The notes: generated by a model not told the origin, from the letters alone. Shown: positions 39,647 to 53,399, numbered from the stretch's first letter. The stretch is 64,000 nucleotides of DNA from Hevea brasiliensis (GCF_030052815.1 NC_079499.1:86033183-86097182); one strand, 5' to 3'. Made by a program: numbers and translations.

Positions 39647-41316
39647 TAATGGTGCATAATATTTCATGAATAACTTTTATCACATGCCCCTTTCCATTTA
39701 TTTATCTTAGCCCAATTACAATGTCTAGATAATTTAAGTGATAAGTATCGTCATTATGGCACAAGCCAAGTATTTTCATTATGGCATTAAGCCAAATATT
39801 CTCATCATGGCATAAAGCCAAGTATCCTCATCATGGCATAAAGCCAAGTAACCTCATCATAGTATAAAGCCAAGTTATTGTGCATAATTTCAGCAATTGA
39901 CTAGTCAATTTCCTCATGCCACCTATTTTTAAACATGTAATGGGCATATACATTATCAATATTGCATGTAATTTATTCAATCAAGATATGCTTTCCAATT
40001 TCCCTTTTTATACAAAAATCATTCACCATCAATATCATTAAAAACACACAATTACATTTTCTAGTCAATTCTGGTAAATAGGGCAGTAAGTTTAATATTC
40101 TTCCAAAAATCATAGAGATAGGGTTTTATTGCCATATTTTTCAGAATTCAACTTTCTTATGTCTATTTCAATCTCCAATTTGAATCATATCAAATCAGGA
40201 GTACATCTAAAGTTATGGACAAAAATGTGTAACCTATTCTAGACTTTAATCACATCCAGAGCACTAATAGGAAATATAACAATATCACTAGGTAGCCAGC
40301 AAAATCAATTCTTGGCTATAACTATAAAGTTTAAGGGCATTCATTAAGCTTTCCAAAGGTTTAAGAATCACACTATTTCAATTTTTGTAGCACAACATAT
40401 GAATTTTTAAATTTGATTGTCTTACTTCTGAAAACTGTCAGGTCAGTTTTTCAGATTTAAGCAATAAAAAGTTTTGCCTTCAAACACCAATTTAATAGGG
40501 GAATTAAGTCTAGCACGAAACTACAAAGTTTTAGGGCATTCATTAAAGTTTTCATAGACATAAAGATCATAGTAATCCAACTTTCCTCTCTCAAGTTATG
40601 AATTTCTAAAAGTGACTGATCCTGTAGCCCACTGGCAGAACCAAAGTTCCATCTCACATACTAGCTATCATTTCTACTATCTTGTATTACTCTCTTATCC
40701 CTAGTGATATTCCTACTCAAACATGATAAAAATAAAGCTTATAGCATAAACGTTAGTTATGAACCAGCTGCTACCCCTCCTTTTCCCTTCAAATCTCCAC
40801 CAAACCCTTTTAGGAGTTAGGGTTCTTCAAGCTTGTTTCACCAAATCTCTAGCTCCTTTTGCTTTAGCCTCCAAAAATAAATTGATTTAGGGTTTTTACT
40901 TGTGAGTCCCTCTTCAATTTGAGAGAATTTGGGCTATTGAAATGAAAATAAAAGAAAAGAAGAGGAAGAGTGAATGGCCGGCTGGAGTGGGGAAAGAAGA
41001 AAATAAGGTTTCTTTTATTTGCTTTTAACCATTGGTCCTTCATCTTTGTCCATTGGTCTATGAGGTATTTTCTCTTATTTCTAATCTTTCCCCAAAATTT
41101 TGTAATTTATTCAAGTTAGTTCTCCAACCTTTTGTTTGCCCCTTAACTTATTAATTAATTCAATTTGGTCGTCTAGCTTTTGGTGGCCTGATTCCTAGGT
41201 ATGCATGGAGGCAATTTCACACACAAATAAATTTTACAATTTATATGAATATCTTTTAGGGTAAATTGAGAATGTCAATTTATATGAATATCTTTTAGGG
41301 TAAATTGAGGATGTTA
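39647..41316 (-). repeat. Truncated LTR of another chromovirus-like element
   Basis: The right end is GATGTTACA at 41316, like the LTR starts of A and D read on the minus strand (TGTAACATCC), preceded on that strand by a purine-rich PPT-like GGGAGCATAAGGGG. A 42-bp tandem duplication (about 41225-41310) abuts the end. The left end lacks the usual TGTCACACC and is joined to the T-derived fragments, so it is truncated. Inside, 39755-39875 carries about five units of CTCATCATGGCATAAAGCC type. Confidence 0.5.
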
Positions 41317-43091
41317 CACCCCTTATGCTCCCACTACTTTCTAATGTAACATCTCATATTCTAATCAACTTTGGTGCCTACTTCTCTTTCACTGTGCATC
41401 AATGTGTGTTTTGGTGACTCCATTCCTTATTTTTCTATCTCTTCAATCTTTATTGCCTACTGATGTGACTTTTTTTCCTTGCTATATCACCATAACTTAT
41501 CCTAAACATCCCTTACTGTGTCTCTCATATGCTCATTCCTTCTTGTTCTCACCTTGTAACCAACTCTTTTAAAGTCTTTCTCCTGTTCTTTAAGTCTTAT
41601 TTGCTTCTTCTTTCTTGTTTTCCTACTGTTGATATTTTACCGACCTACTATACTTCCTCTTTAACCTACGTCTTGAGTCTTGCTTATGGTACCAGTAATG
41701 CTTCTATCCATCTTGTCCATCCTTAATCTTATCCTTTTTCACCCTTGAGCCTCTTCCTTCGAAGATATCTATCCCATTAGTATTAACTTTAACATTATTT
41801 TTATTTCTTAGTCCTAACTTGATTGTAGCAATTAGACAATACCAACACATCCTTCATGTCATACATCACTATAGTGCCACCAATTATTAATGCTCCGCAA
41901 CACATGCATTTCACCATGGAAGATTTTCCTTTTAATTCTTCACCAATTTGACCATCAAAAATTTTCATCCCTAATTACCATTGTAGGAAATTGCTCAACA
42001 TGGTTAGATAGGGGCTCTTGAACCTATAAGTTACATATGAACTACATGGCAGTGTAAATTATGTGTTGTACCACAATCCCAGATAAGATATTCACGTGTT
42101 AATTCTCCTTGATATAGCCATATCTACTGTCCACAACTTTTCAAACTTCAACCTTAAATTTACCCATTTCTCTAAGCTTCATCTTCAAATTTCATAATCT
42201 CTTTATAATTATTTTCCTCTTTTTATAAGATATCAACTGCACTTGCCCTCTGTTGTACCACTGTCTCACCTGTCATATATCATCTTATAATTTATAACTT
42301 CTTCTTATACTCCATTTATCCTCCATACTTGACATCATTTGTCTAATGCCCTTGTACTTTATTGTATTTTGAAAGATAACTCTCACTAACAAGCTCTTCT
42401 AGAACCAATCCTACTCTTACCTATTGCCATTTTCTTATCCTTGTACTTTCTAATGACTTATAACTACTAACTATACCAATGTCTTCCTATTATATCCCCT
42501 ACTATTATTGTATCATTAATGCTTTTGCACAAGTGACTCTATTAGCCATATTGAAATCATCCATTGGTTTTTGATAATAGCCTTCATACTACCATTTCAC
42601 CATCTTTGCAATCTAACCTAAAGCCTTTGTGTCATAAGTGCTCATTCTTCTCTCTCATCATGCCTAAATGATCCATTAGGTTGACTTTTACTCAATTTAC
42701 TACTTACTAGATTAACTTCTTTGCCTAATAGAATAGTTCAAGATACCATTGCACACCCTCTAGTTTCTACTAACTATAGTTGCTTTACCCCACCTATTGT
42801 CCTGGTACTGCCCACTGATTAAAGGGACCATGTCCCTTTACCACCTCGTGTCCCTTTACCACCTACTTTACCTTAGAATGAGGAACAAATAAAGTTTGAT
42901 CTTGATCTTGCAATTTTGAGCTCAATGTTCAAGCCTCTTACACTGCCTCAACTATGATATCTCTGAGTCTTACAGTCTTGTGTTCTACACCTTGCAATTG
43001 TCCTCATTGATGTGGTCTTGCTCTGAGCTCTCACATCTTTCTTTTCAATTCATCTCATTTACATTTCTCACACTAGCATTCTATATACCAT
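41317..43091. other. Decayed AT-rich sequence, probably internal part of an old element
   Basis: 1.8 kb, pyrimidine-rich on the + strand. No ORF with recognisable domains. A stretch near 42370-42435 is loosely similar to 30240-30310 inside element A, hinting at a related minus-strand element. CCCTTTACCACCT is duplicated near 42834-42865. Otherwise I see nothing. Confidence 0.4.
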
Positions 43092-44702
43092 TGATACACT
43101 TGTATTATATAGATATTTTTAAGCACAATAGTATAACATTTCATAGCATTTAGATAGATAATTGCATGCATATTTGATTATTTCATTAGTTTTTATAAAT
43201 TTCATTGATGTATATTAAATCTATGTTTTCTGCATATTTTTAGGTGTTCTGAAGGAAATTCAAGGCATAGGAGCATAGGAGGGAGCTTGGAAGAACTTAA
43301 GGAGCAAGACAAGCTATTGATGCACCTTACACGGGTCATGTAAACTCAGACTCAGACTCGTGTAATCTCCTGCCTGGTGAAACTTAAAGAAGTGCAGAAA
43401 AGCCACAGTACATGGGCCTTGTAACTTAGTCCGTGTAACCTTTGGAGACCCGTGTAACTTTCTAGTGCTAAGGCTTGAAGAAGTAAGCAGACCATTCACA
43501 AGTACATGAGCCGTGTAAGTTGGCCTGTGATAACATCCAAGGCCCGTGTAACTTATTGTCCGCCATCCGAAAGAAGCCATTAGCTCTAATAACTTACACG
43601 CCCTAGGCCGTGTAGTGACACACGGACCGTGTACTACATTTCATTAACTTTTTAAAACCTGACTCTAACTCCTGTTTTGGCATACCAATTAGACTTCTAA
43701 TGCCTTTGGGACTCTAAAGCTTAACCCTAGGACGTCTAATATAAATAGAAGCTAGTAGAAAGCATAAAAGAGAGCTTTTGGAGAGAGAGACACACACACT
43801 AAGGGAAGAGTTTTGACAGAAGCCTTCCTAAGGAACACCCTAGCTATTTTGAAAAAGGATCACATCAGTGCCAAGGATAGACTTCTCAGCCAAAGTACCA
43901 TAAGTTCACAACTACAGAATCCTCCCTTGGTTTTTTTGTTTTTAATCTTCAGATTGGTTTTATGTGCTTTTACTTTTATATTGTGTTTGTCTGGCTCAGC
44001 ATAAGTGAGTAACTCCTTAAATTCTAAAACTAAGAAAGTAGCATTCTTGACTTTTGTTATGGATATATGTTGAGTTTTATTTAATGGAATTGAATTTTGT
44101 TCTTTGATTCAATCTCTTGTGCTCTTATTGCATGCTATGTGATGGTACCCACCTAGTCAAGATCTAAGAAACTAATTGATGAACTGAGAGGTGAAGATTA
44201 GTATTAAAAAATCAAGATTTTGAACCTAGGAAATCTGACCTAGAGATAGGCTAATAACCTTGGTGGAGTTCCAAAAATTAATTATAAATCTTAAAGGGTT
44301 TTGATTAGGACTAATCACCAACGAAAGTAGGGTTTAGCTCTAATTGAAATACACCTTAGATACCTTGAGAGAGGATCTAGGATACGTTAGGATTAATTTC
44401 CATTAAAGAAACAAACATTCAATCCATTGATAAAGCGAGATTGAAACAATAACAAAGTTAAGGTGTGAAATCTAAAATTTCAGAATTGTTGACACAATTA
44501 GAATTCTCTTTAAGTTTCCAAACTCACCTTCTTTCTCAATAGTTATTCGTTTTAGTTTAGAATTTACCCTCTCACAACTTTTGGTAGTTTAAACAGTTAA
44601 GATTGCTGTGTAGTTTAGTACTTATGCCTTAAACTCCTCGTGGGAATGAGACTCTACTCATCACTTTATTACTTATTAGCGATCCATGCACTTGTGGAAA
44701 CA
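43092..44702 (+). repeat. Athila-like LTR, copy 1
   Basis: TGATACACTTG start, ACA end, 1.61 kb, about as long as copy 2 and followed by a PBS. 43320-43640 contains about ten CCGTGTAA-type words in both orientations. AATATAAATAGAAGC near 43738-43752 is a candidate TATA. Confidence 0.85.
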
Positions 44703-44712
44703 AATAAGTTTT

Positions 44713-44729
44713 TGGCACTATTATTGGGG
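44713..44729 (+). other. Athila PBS, copy 1 (degenerate)
   Basis: TGGCACTATTATTGGGG; the family form is close to TGGCGCCGTTGCCGGGG. The changes are mostly C to T or G to A. Confidence 0.75.
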
Positions 44730-44837
44730 TGTTTAGTAATATTAGATGACAGACAATTTAGCTAATTTAAATATTTGTTTCTTTTGTTATTTTAGATTTA
44801 TTTATCATTTTCTTCTTTCAGGGACAGAAATTAGTAC

Positions 44838-44997
44838 ATGACCAGAATAACCAAACTTGAAGAAGAATTGTTAGAATTGGATCTTGAAATAGATAAGACT
44901 CTGAGAAACATCTGGAGAGGAAGAAGAAATCAAGAGCCAGAACCCGAACCTGAAGCTATTGAAGGTCCAGTTATGGCAGATAACAACAATAACAGGC
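44838..44997 (+). pseudogene. gag: Athila gag N terminus, copy 1 (cut by duplication)
   Basis: ATG frame MTRITKLEEELLELDLEID, a Glu-rich repeat (EPEPEPEAIEGP), then MADNNNN, after which the next LTR begins at 44998. The same start occurs at 46754 in the second unit. No capsid domain remains in this copy. Confidence 0.7.
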
Positions 44998-46627
44998 TAA
45001 TACACTTGTACTATATAAATCTTTATAAGCACAATTGTACAACATTTCATAGCATTTAGATAGGTAATTACATCCATATTTGATTATTTCATTAATTTTT
45101 GTAAATTTCATTAATGCATACAAAAATCTATATTTTTTACATATTTTTAAGTGTTCTAAAGGAAATTCAAGACATAGGAGCATAGGAGAAAGCTTGGAAG
45201 AACTTAAGGAGCAAGGCAAGCTACTAATGCAACTTACACGGGTCGTGTAAACTCAGACTCAGACCCATGTAACCTCCTGCTTGGTGAAACTTGAAGAAGT
45301 GCAGAAAAGCCACAGTACATAGGCCATGTAACTTGGTTCGTGTAACCTTCGGAGACCCGTGTAATGTTTTAGCACCAAGGCTTAAAGAAGTAAGTAGAGC
45401 ATTCACAAGTGCACAGGCCATGTAAGTTGACTCATGTTAACATCCAAGGCCCATGTAACTTACTGTCCTCCATCCGAAAGAAGCCATCAGCTCTGGTAAC
45501 TTTCACGCCCTAAGCTGTGTAGTGACACACAGGCCATGTACAACATTTCAGTAACTTTTTAAATCTTACTCAAACTCTTATTTTGGCATACCAATTAGAC
45601 TTCTAATGCCTTTAGGACTCTAGAGCTTAACCCTGGGATATCTAATATAAATAGAAGCTAGCAAAAAGCATAAAAGAGAGCTTTTGGAGAGAGAGACACA
45701 CACACTAAGGGAAGAGTTTTGATAGAAGCCTTCCTAAGGAACACCCTAGCTATTTTGAAAAAGGATCACATTAGTGCCAAGGATAGACTTCTCAGCCAAA
45801 GTGCCACAAGTTCACAACTACAGAATCCTCCCTTGGTTTTTTTGTTTTTAATCTTCAGATTGGTTTTATGTGCTTTTACTTTTATATTGTGTTTGTTTGG
45901 CTCACCATAAGTGAGTAACTCCTTAAATTCTGCAATTAAGAAAGTAGCATTCTTGACTTTTGTTATAGATATATGTTGAGTTTTATTTAATGGAATTGAG
46001 TTTTGTTCTTTAATTCAATCTCTTGTGCTCTTATTGCATGATATGTGATGGTACCCACCTAGTCATGATCTAAGATACTAATTGATGAACTGAGAGGTGA
46101 AGATTAGTATTGAAAAATCAAGATTTTGAACCTAGAAAATTTGACCTAGAGATAGGCTGACAACCTTGGTGGAGTTCTAAAAATTAATCATAGAATCTTA
46201 AAGGGTTTTGATTAGGACTAATAACCAATGAAAGAAGGGTTTAACTCTAATTGAAATACACCTTAGATACCTTGAGAGAGGATCTAGGATACTTTAGGAT
46301 TAATTTCCATCAAAGAAACATACACTCAAATCCATTAATAAAGCGAGATTAAAACTATAACAAAGTTAAAGTGTGAAATCTAAAATTCTAGAATTGTTCA
46401 CACAATTAGAATTCTGTTTAAGTTTCCAAACTTACCTTCTTTCTCAATAGTTATTTGTTTTAGTTTAGAATTTACCCTCTCACAACTTTTGGTAGTTTAA
46501 ATAGTTAAGATTGCTGTGTAGTTTAGTACTTACGCCTTTAACTCCTTGTGGAAATGATACTTTACTGATCACTTTATTACTTGTTAGTGATCTATGCACT
46601 TGTGGTGGTTGTAAAACTAGGTAAACA
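44998..46627 (+). repeat. Athila-like LTR, copy 2
   Basis: Direct repeat of copy 1 at 1906-bp spacing, 1.63 kb, beginning TAATACACTTG (TG changed to TA). Many CCGTGTAA words of copy 1 read CCATGTAA here. It is followed by a PBS and gag. Confidence 0.85.
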
Positions 46628-46633
46628 AGTTTT

Positions 46634-46651
46634 TGGCACCATTGTCGGGGA
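46634..46651 (+). other. Athila PBS, copy 2
   Basis: TGGCACCATTGTCGGGGA, closer to the family form than copy 1. Confidence 0.8.
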
Positions 46652-46753
46652 GTTTAGTAATATTAGGTGATAGGCAATTTAACTGATTTAAACATTTATT
46701 TCTTTTGTCATTTTAGTTTGAATTTTTCTTCTTTCAGGTGTAGAAATTAGTAC

Positions 46754-47277
46754 ATGACCAAAACAACCAAACCTGAAGAAGAATTGCTAAAATTGGATCC
46801 TAAAATAGACAAGACTCTAAGAACCTTCAGGATATAGAAGGTCCAGTTATGGCTGATAATAACAACAACAGGCAAAGAGGACTATGGAGCCCCTAATATT
46901 CAAGGATACCAATCTAGCATTACTAGGCCTATAATCGAGGCTAATAATTTTGAACTTAAAGCAACATGGCTTTAGATGATCCAGCAAACTTAGTTTGGAG
47001 GCTCATCTATGGAGGATCCACACTATCACCTATAATGCTTTCTCGCTTTATGCGATACTTTCAAGATAAATGGAGTTTCTATTAAGCCATTCGACTTCGA
47101 GCATTCCCATTCTCATTAAGAGATAAAGCAAGGAAGTGGTTACTCTCTCAACCAGTTGGTACTTTCATTAATACTTCCCACCTGCTAAAACTGCAAAATT
47201 AAGCCTAAAACTGAACACCTTCAGGCAAAAGGAAAGAGAATCCCTCTATGATACATGGGAGGGATACAAATACCTTC
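46754..47277 (+). pseudogene. gag: Athila gag, 5' part (interrupted by element D)
   Basis: After the ATG (MTKTTKPEEELLKLD) a deletion and stops break the frame. Athila gag blocks can still be read across frames: MALDDPANLVWRLIYGGS, FMRYFQDKWSFY, IRLRAFPFSLRDKARKWLLS and the PPAKTAKL-like segment. The frame is lost before element D. This is the capsid region. Confidence 0.82.
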
Positions 47278-50200
47278 TGTCACACCCTACCCATCCGTAA
47301 GGCATAACATGATCCCATAGTATACCTAATGAATTACCAACTTCATCTACTGATAACCCATTAAATACACAACAAAGGATTTTAAACCTTTTCTTACTTC
47401 TTTTTACAGTGGTGAGCACTATTTACAGGTGTTAAAAATTTTTTAACTGAAGTGAAACTAAATAACACATTTGAAGAAATAATAATTTCTGTAAAAATTT
47501 TGGTAGAGTGCCATCTGTATTTTGAATAAAACAGTTCTTCAAAAACCTATAAAAAGCACTTCAAATATATTTCTCAATCTTAAACTCCAACATCAAATCC
47601 ACACAATAAGTTTCTCAACAATTGGTAACTCAAATCCACAATAATTTTTCCAGTGTTTTCAAAAGGTGAGATAAAAGAAATATATCACAATATTTACAAA
47701 CTAAAATAATTTACAAATTTAGTTTACAACTTTAATGTACAATTTTAATTTACAACTGCTCAAAATCTAAAACACTATATACATACAATGAACATACATT
47801 ACAATACAAAATGCAAAATATGGTATACTCAATAAACCCGATGATCTCTCAGTGTAGTACTAGCAGCCTAGTCTGCTGCCCTGTCAGTCTTTCTACCTGC
47901 GACAGCAATGAAAAGCTATCGCTGAGCCATTGTCTCAGTGGTGCACAACATTAACCAAATACAACTTTAAATCACAAATCATAAGTGATATAAATAGTGG
48001 ATACTTAAAACATAGTTAAATTCAAAAGACAGTGAATGTCAATAAGAATTTAAACTCCATTTCACAATATCACAATGAATATCAATAAATCACACACACA
48101 CAGCTTAATCATATAGCCAAAGTTCAATTCATCCCAAAAGCCGATGCTTGTGAGGAATTCAATTCATCCCAAAAGCCAATGGCTAGTGAGGAATAACATA
48201 GCTAGCTAGCAATAATATGAGTACTCATTCTATTCGTCCTCAACAGGCACACACCTCAACAGTTCAGCCAGAGAGGGAATTCAATTCATCTCACTAGACA
48301 AGCTAGCGAGGAATTCAATCAATATACATGATAGCTGTGGTTTCAAACCGTTTACAATGCTTTTCAATCAATAAGTATCCATCAAATATCATTCAAACAA
48401 TTTTTCACAATTTAAAACAATAATATACTAATAGTCATAATTTATTTCAATTGAAAATTCAAAAGAAATAACTGTTGTGCACAAACCTCTGATAACTGTC
48501 TCTTGGCTCTAACTCAGTGTTTCCTTCACCTTCCCCAAGTCTTTGCTAATTGAAATACACAATTTGAAGTATTTCAGTACTCATTTAAATTATCTCTAAC
48601 AATAAGGCTTAACACTTAATTTATTAAATTCTATTATTTCCCTAGTCAACCTAAGATGTTGACCCTCGATGCAGTCTAGGTGAATTAGGTTTTAATGTTA
48701 CCAATGTGTCATATTTAATAGCCTTTTAGTGTTGGTACGTGATACCCAATTCATTTTCATGTATATTGCATTTTATTGCAAATTGTCGGATTCCGGTATA
48801 CTAATTTGACCTAGCCGGATGACATAGTTCCCTCGGTTTTTGAGTTTCGGTCCAAGCTACAAACTTGTAGGTCTATGTCTTATTGCATGCGGGGCAAAAT
48901 TTCAGGTCATTCTGAGTTGTGTAGACCAAGTTATGATCAATTTACCAATGCTGGACAGAATGTACCAAAATGGTAACTTTAGGTCATTTTTAGGTCACTT
49001 TTGGTTCGGCCAGTTTTATACCCAAACTTATGCAAGCTATTTGACTTGCCTATGGTCATTTCTGTGTATTGGTGTCTTCATAAGAATTGTAGATATATGT
49101 CTCAACTATTCATGGTAAAAATTTCAGGTCAATTGGACCTGTTTTGAGTGAGTTATGGCCAAAATACTAACTGCTGCCCAAATGGTCAATTTTCAGGTTT
49201 TCAAAGCACTAATCCGGATTTGGTCATTTTTCAAGTCACCTTCTAGGAAGAATTTTGGTAAGCTTCCTTCAAGAAAGTTGGCACTTTTTGTGCCTAGTTT
49301 CACCTTCAATTGGTCTCATTCCAATTGGAGCTACACACTTAAAGTTCTAAGCCAAAACATACACTGCCCTATTGTACATTGTTCACCCTTTACCAATAAC
49401 ACATCCTATGCTTACCAAGTTAACTCTTCCATATCATTTCTATTTTGTACCTTACCATTAACACATTTCACAACACATTTTTGGTCCTTTTGGCAGCTTA
49501 TAACCATTCTCAATATGCACACTATAACCCAGAATTTTCCAAGTCCAATTACAATAATTAAACACATGAATGCACCTCATTTTCATGTCCAAATTCAAAC
49601 CTTAATACACACAAACATGCTGCCATCCATAATAACATAATTCAACAATATAATTCCATAAACCAAACCATGAAACAACACATTTTGATCTTCTTCATAA
49701 GGCTGCCACAAGTTTACACATATCTATCAATTGCCATTTTCACTTTTTAAGCTTCCAATTCCTACCTTACACATGGAATTCAAGTACAATACAATCAAAC
49801 ATTTAAATGATCAACCAAACCACTATTTACATGCAAGTATAAACTGTTCTTATTGAAGTTCCATGGCTACCAAAATGTACCTCTCCATTAAATCATTAAA
49901 CTTCAAAAATTCTTCCACAAATCAACTACCCACAACACCCATTCAAAGTTTAATGAAACAATAATTAAAAATACATACTTACCACTTTTGAAATTCTTCA
50001 AAACCTCACCAAAACTTAATTGTCTTGCTGCCTATCTACTGCCTAAGTTGTGTAGAACAACTTTAGTAAAGGAAAATGTAAGGATCATGGCTTAAAGATG
50101 GAAGAGTGAAGCTTGCATGGAGCTTGGAAGCTTCGGCCATGGAGGTTTCTCTCCTAAGATGTTTCGGCTGGTTGTCCAAGGTTGAAGATGAAGTTAATTT

Positions 50201-50590
50201 CAGCCACAATTCTGCTTAATGGTCCACTTAGGTGGAGTTAGTGGAGCACTATTAACATTTTAAAGTTTGTTTATTCTAAAATTATCAATTTCCCACATTT
50301 TCCTCCTAACTTTTGCTTTTTAAATTATGTACACCAAATGTAATATCATTTATTTTTAATGGACATTAAGGTCAAAAGACAACTCGCGGTGTTATATGAC
50401 CACAATGCCCCTATTCGGGTTACATTCCTGATTTTTCGGTAACACTGAGTTTTGTTATTTTCTCGATTTCTCATTTTTCTTTGTACTAAGTAATTAATTT
50501 TTCTTTGATATTTCTAATGATATTTATGCTTCAATAGATGTTTATTTAAGTCTCAAAAATACTTTCCAGGGTTTCCTGCAGTCCAGGGCT
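47278..50590 (-). repeat. 3' LTR of element D (U3 end deleted)
   Basis: Aligns with 54822-58150 and then breaks off inside the LTR at CCAGGGCT/TTCTGCC, where integrase sequence begins. Donor-like ACTTACC at 49977-49983 (minus strand GGTAAGT) and acceptor-like CTGCGACAGC at 47897-47906 are retained, as is the stem-loop pair 47899-47938. Confidence 0.92.
47899..47938 (-). other. Paired stem-loops near LTR 3' end (element D 3' LTR)
   Basis: Minus strand CTGAG/CTCAG hairpin, then GCGATAGC with GCTGTCGC. In the other LTR (55443-55482) the outer pair is TTGAG/CTCAA: both partners have changed and pairing is kept. Confidence 0.65.
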
Positions 50591-53372
50591 TTCTGCCATA
50601 CAAAGCTTCATATGGAGGCATCCCAATGCTTGATTGGTAGCTGTTGTTATAAGAAAACTCAATCAATGGCAAGTGTGTATCCCAACTATCTTCAAACTTA
50701 ATCACACAAGCCCGCAGCATATCCTCCAATATCTAAATTACCCTTTCAGACTGGCCATCTGTCTATGAGTGAAATGCTGTGCTAAAGTTCAATCTAGTTC
50801 CTAAGGCTCTCTGAAGACTACCCCAGAATCTAGAAGTGAACCTAGGATCTCTATCAGATACAATTGATATTGGCACTCCATGCAATTTTACAATCTCATA
50901 TATGTACAATCTGGCCAATCTTTCTAGGCTATAGTCCATCCAAACTGGCAAAAAGTGAGCAGACTTGGTCAGTCTGTCAACTATAACCCATATTGCATCA
51001 TGGCTGTTATGTGTCCTCAGAAGTCCTGTAACAAAATCCATAGTTATCCGTTCCCATTTCTACTCTGGTACTGGCAATGGATGTAACAAACCAGCTGTAA
51101 CTTGATGTTTTGCCTTTACTTGCTGATAAGTTAGGCATTTGGAAATAAATTCAGCTATATCCTTCTTCATACCCATCCACCAATAATACTCCTTCAGCCC
51201 TCTGTGCATTTTAGTACCACCAGGGTGCATAGCAAAAGGAGACTCATGTGCTTCCTTCATAATGACCCGTCTCAATTCCACATCACTAGGAATGCACATT
51301 TTGCCCTGGTGTAGCAATAAACCATCATTTCTCGCAGAAAATTCAGGTTTCTTGCCCTGCTAGACTTCTTTCAGCAGCTTCTTATATTTTTCATCACTCT
51401 GAGCAGCCATTCTGATCTGATCAATCAACACTGGCTATACATGCCATGCAACTACTGTCTGTCCTACAACATCAATCTCCAAATTGGCATGCTGTGCTTT
51501 CAACTCATGTACCATGGACAAACGAGAAACTCTGAGACTTGCCATAGTATTGCGACTTAAGGCATCAGCCACCACATTTGCTTTCCCTGGCTGGTAGTCT
51601 ATTAAGCAATCATAGTCTTTAATCAATTTTAACCATCTCCTCTGCCTCAAATTCAATTCCTTCTGGGTACCTAAATACTTCAAGCTCTTGTGATCTGTGT
51701 AAATGTAGCATTTCTCCCTATACAAATAGTGTCTCCAGATCTTCAAAGCAAAAACAATAGCTGCTAGCTCCAAATCATGTGTTGCGTAGTTTCTCTCATG
51801 CGGTTTCAGCTGGCGTGATGCTTAAGCAATGACATTTCGATCTTGCATCAGTACACAGCCTAACCCATTATGAGAAGCATCACTATAAACTGTGTATTCT
51901 TTACCCGGGGTAGGTAAAGTAAGGACTGGAGCTTCAGTCAAACACCTCTTCAACTCATCAAAACTCTGTTGGCATTTATCATCACTTTGAAATTTTACAT
52001 CTTTTGACGGCAGTGGTGGAGAAGATAACATAGAAAACCCTTTCACAAACCGGCGGTAATATCCAGCTAAACCCAGAAAATTACGAATTTATGTGATATT
52101 CCTGGGCGACTTCCAATTAAGGATAGCTTCGACCTTGCTGGAATCTACCTTGATCCCTTCAGCTGACACAACATGTCCCAAGAAGGAGATTTCTTTCAGC
52201 CAAAATTCACATTTCGATAATTTGGCGTGTAGCTGTTTCTCCCTTAAGGTCTGCAGTACAATCCGCAGATATCGGTCATGCTTCTCTACATTCCTCGAAT
52301 ATATCAAAATGTCATTAATAAACACCACCACAAATTGGTTGAGATATGGTCTAAAGATAGTGTTCATCAAATCCATAAAAGCAGCTGGAGCATTAGTTAA
52401 CCCGAATGGCATTACTAGAAACTCATAGTGGCCATATTGAGTTCTGAAAGTAGTCTTTGGAATACTCTACTCTTGCACTTTCAACTGATAATAACCAGAT
52501 CGCAAATCAATTTTGGAGAATACAGCTGCACCCTTCGACTAATCAAACAGATCATCAATGCGAGGCAATGGATATTTGTTCTTTATTGTCACCTTATTCA
52601 ACTGCCGGTAGTCAATACATAAGCGAAGAGTGCCATCCTTCTTCTTAACAAACAATACTGGTGCTCCCCAAGGTGACACACTAGGGCGGATGGAGCCCTT
52701 TTCAAGTAGTTCTTGCAACTGTACCTTCAACTCCTTCAACTCTGCTGGTGCCATTCTATATAGTGTTATGGAGATTGGATCCACACTAGGCAGAATATTA
52801 ATTTCAAACTGCACCTCTTTTTCTGGAGGTAATCCTGGTAATTCATCAGGAAACACATCTGGAAAGTCATATACTGTAGGGATGTCCCTCAATGCTGGAC
52901 TCCCCACTTGGGTGTCTACCATATGTGCCAAGTATGCTTCACACCCCTTTCTGATCATTTTTCTAGCTAGTGCACCCGAAATGACGTTTGATGGCAATAG
53001 CTGTCTCTCCCTATGTATTACCACATCACTGTACTGAAGGAGACCAAAAGTGACTGTCTTTAGTCTACAGTTAATCATGGCGTGATGCTTGGCTAACCAA
53101 TCCATGCCCAAGATGATATCATAATCTCTGAAGGGCATTTCAATGAGATCAGACAGAAAAGCATGTCCTTGGATCACCAAAAGACAATCCCTATACATTT
53201 TATTAACCCTGACCTCTTGTCCTAGCGGATTCGTTACTAGCACCTCAAAGTCCATTTTTGTACATGGAATAGCAATGCAATCAATGATGCTAGCACTCAC
53301 ATAAGAATGGGTAGAACCTAGATCAAATAACACAAACACATCTTGATTAAAAGTTGAGAAGGTACTAGCCAC
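50591..53372 (-). pseudogene. pol: pol of element D: protease, RT, RNase H, partial integrase
   Basis: 53372-52539: protease ([10 protein letters not shown], where C has [20 protein letters not shown]) joined to the RT N terminus, ending at a TAG that replaces CAG. 52412-52089: RT with [17 protein letters not shown] but the active site reads FINDIL; the first catalytic Asp is Asn (codon at 52316-52314). 52046-51822 and 51773-51435: RNase H (PGKEYTVYSDASHNGLGCVL; ADALSRN). 51317-51060: integrase zinc domain. 51041-50763: integrase core ([21 protein letters not shown]), continuing in broken form to YEALYG at the deletion junction. Inactive. Confidence 0.93.
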
Positions 53373-53399
53373 AATATCAGATGTCTCGGCCTCTTCTCT

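Noticed and set aside
49155..49640. 161-codon ORF, also at 56702-57187
   Set aside because: On the opposite strand to element D within its LTR. The copies differ by many amino-acid changes and no domain is visible.
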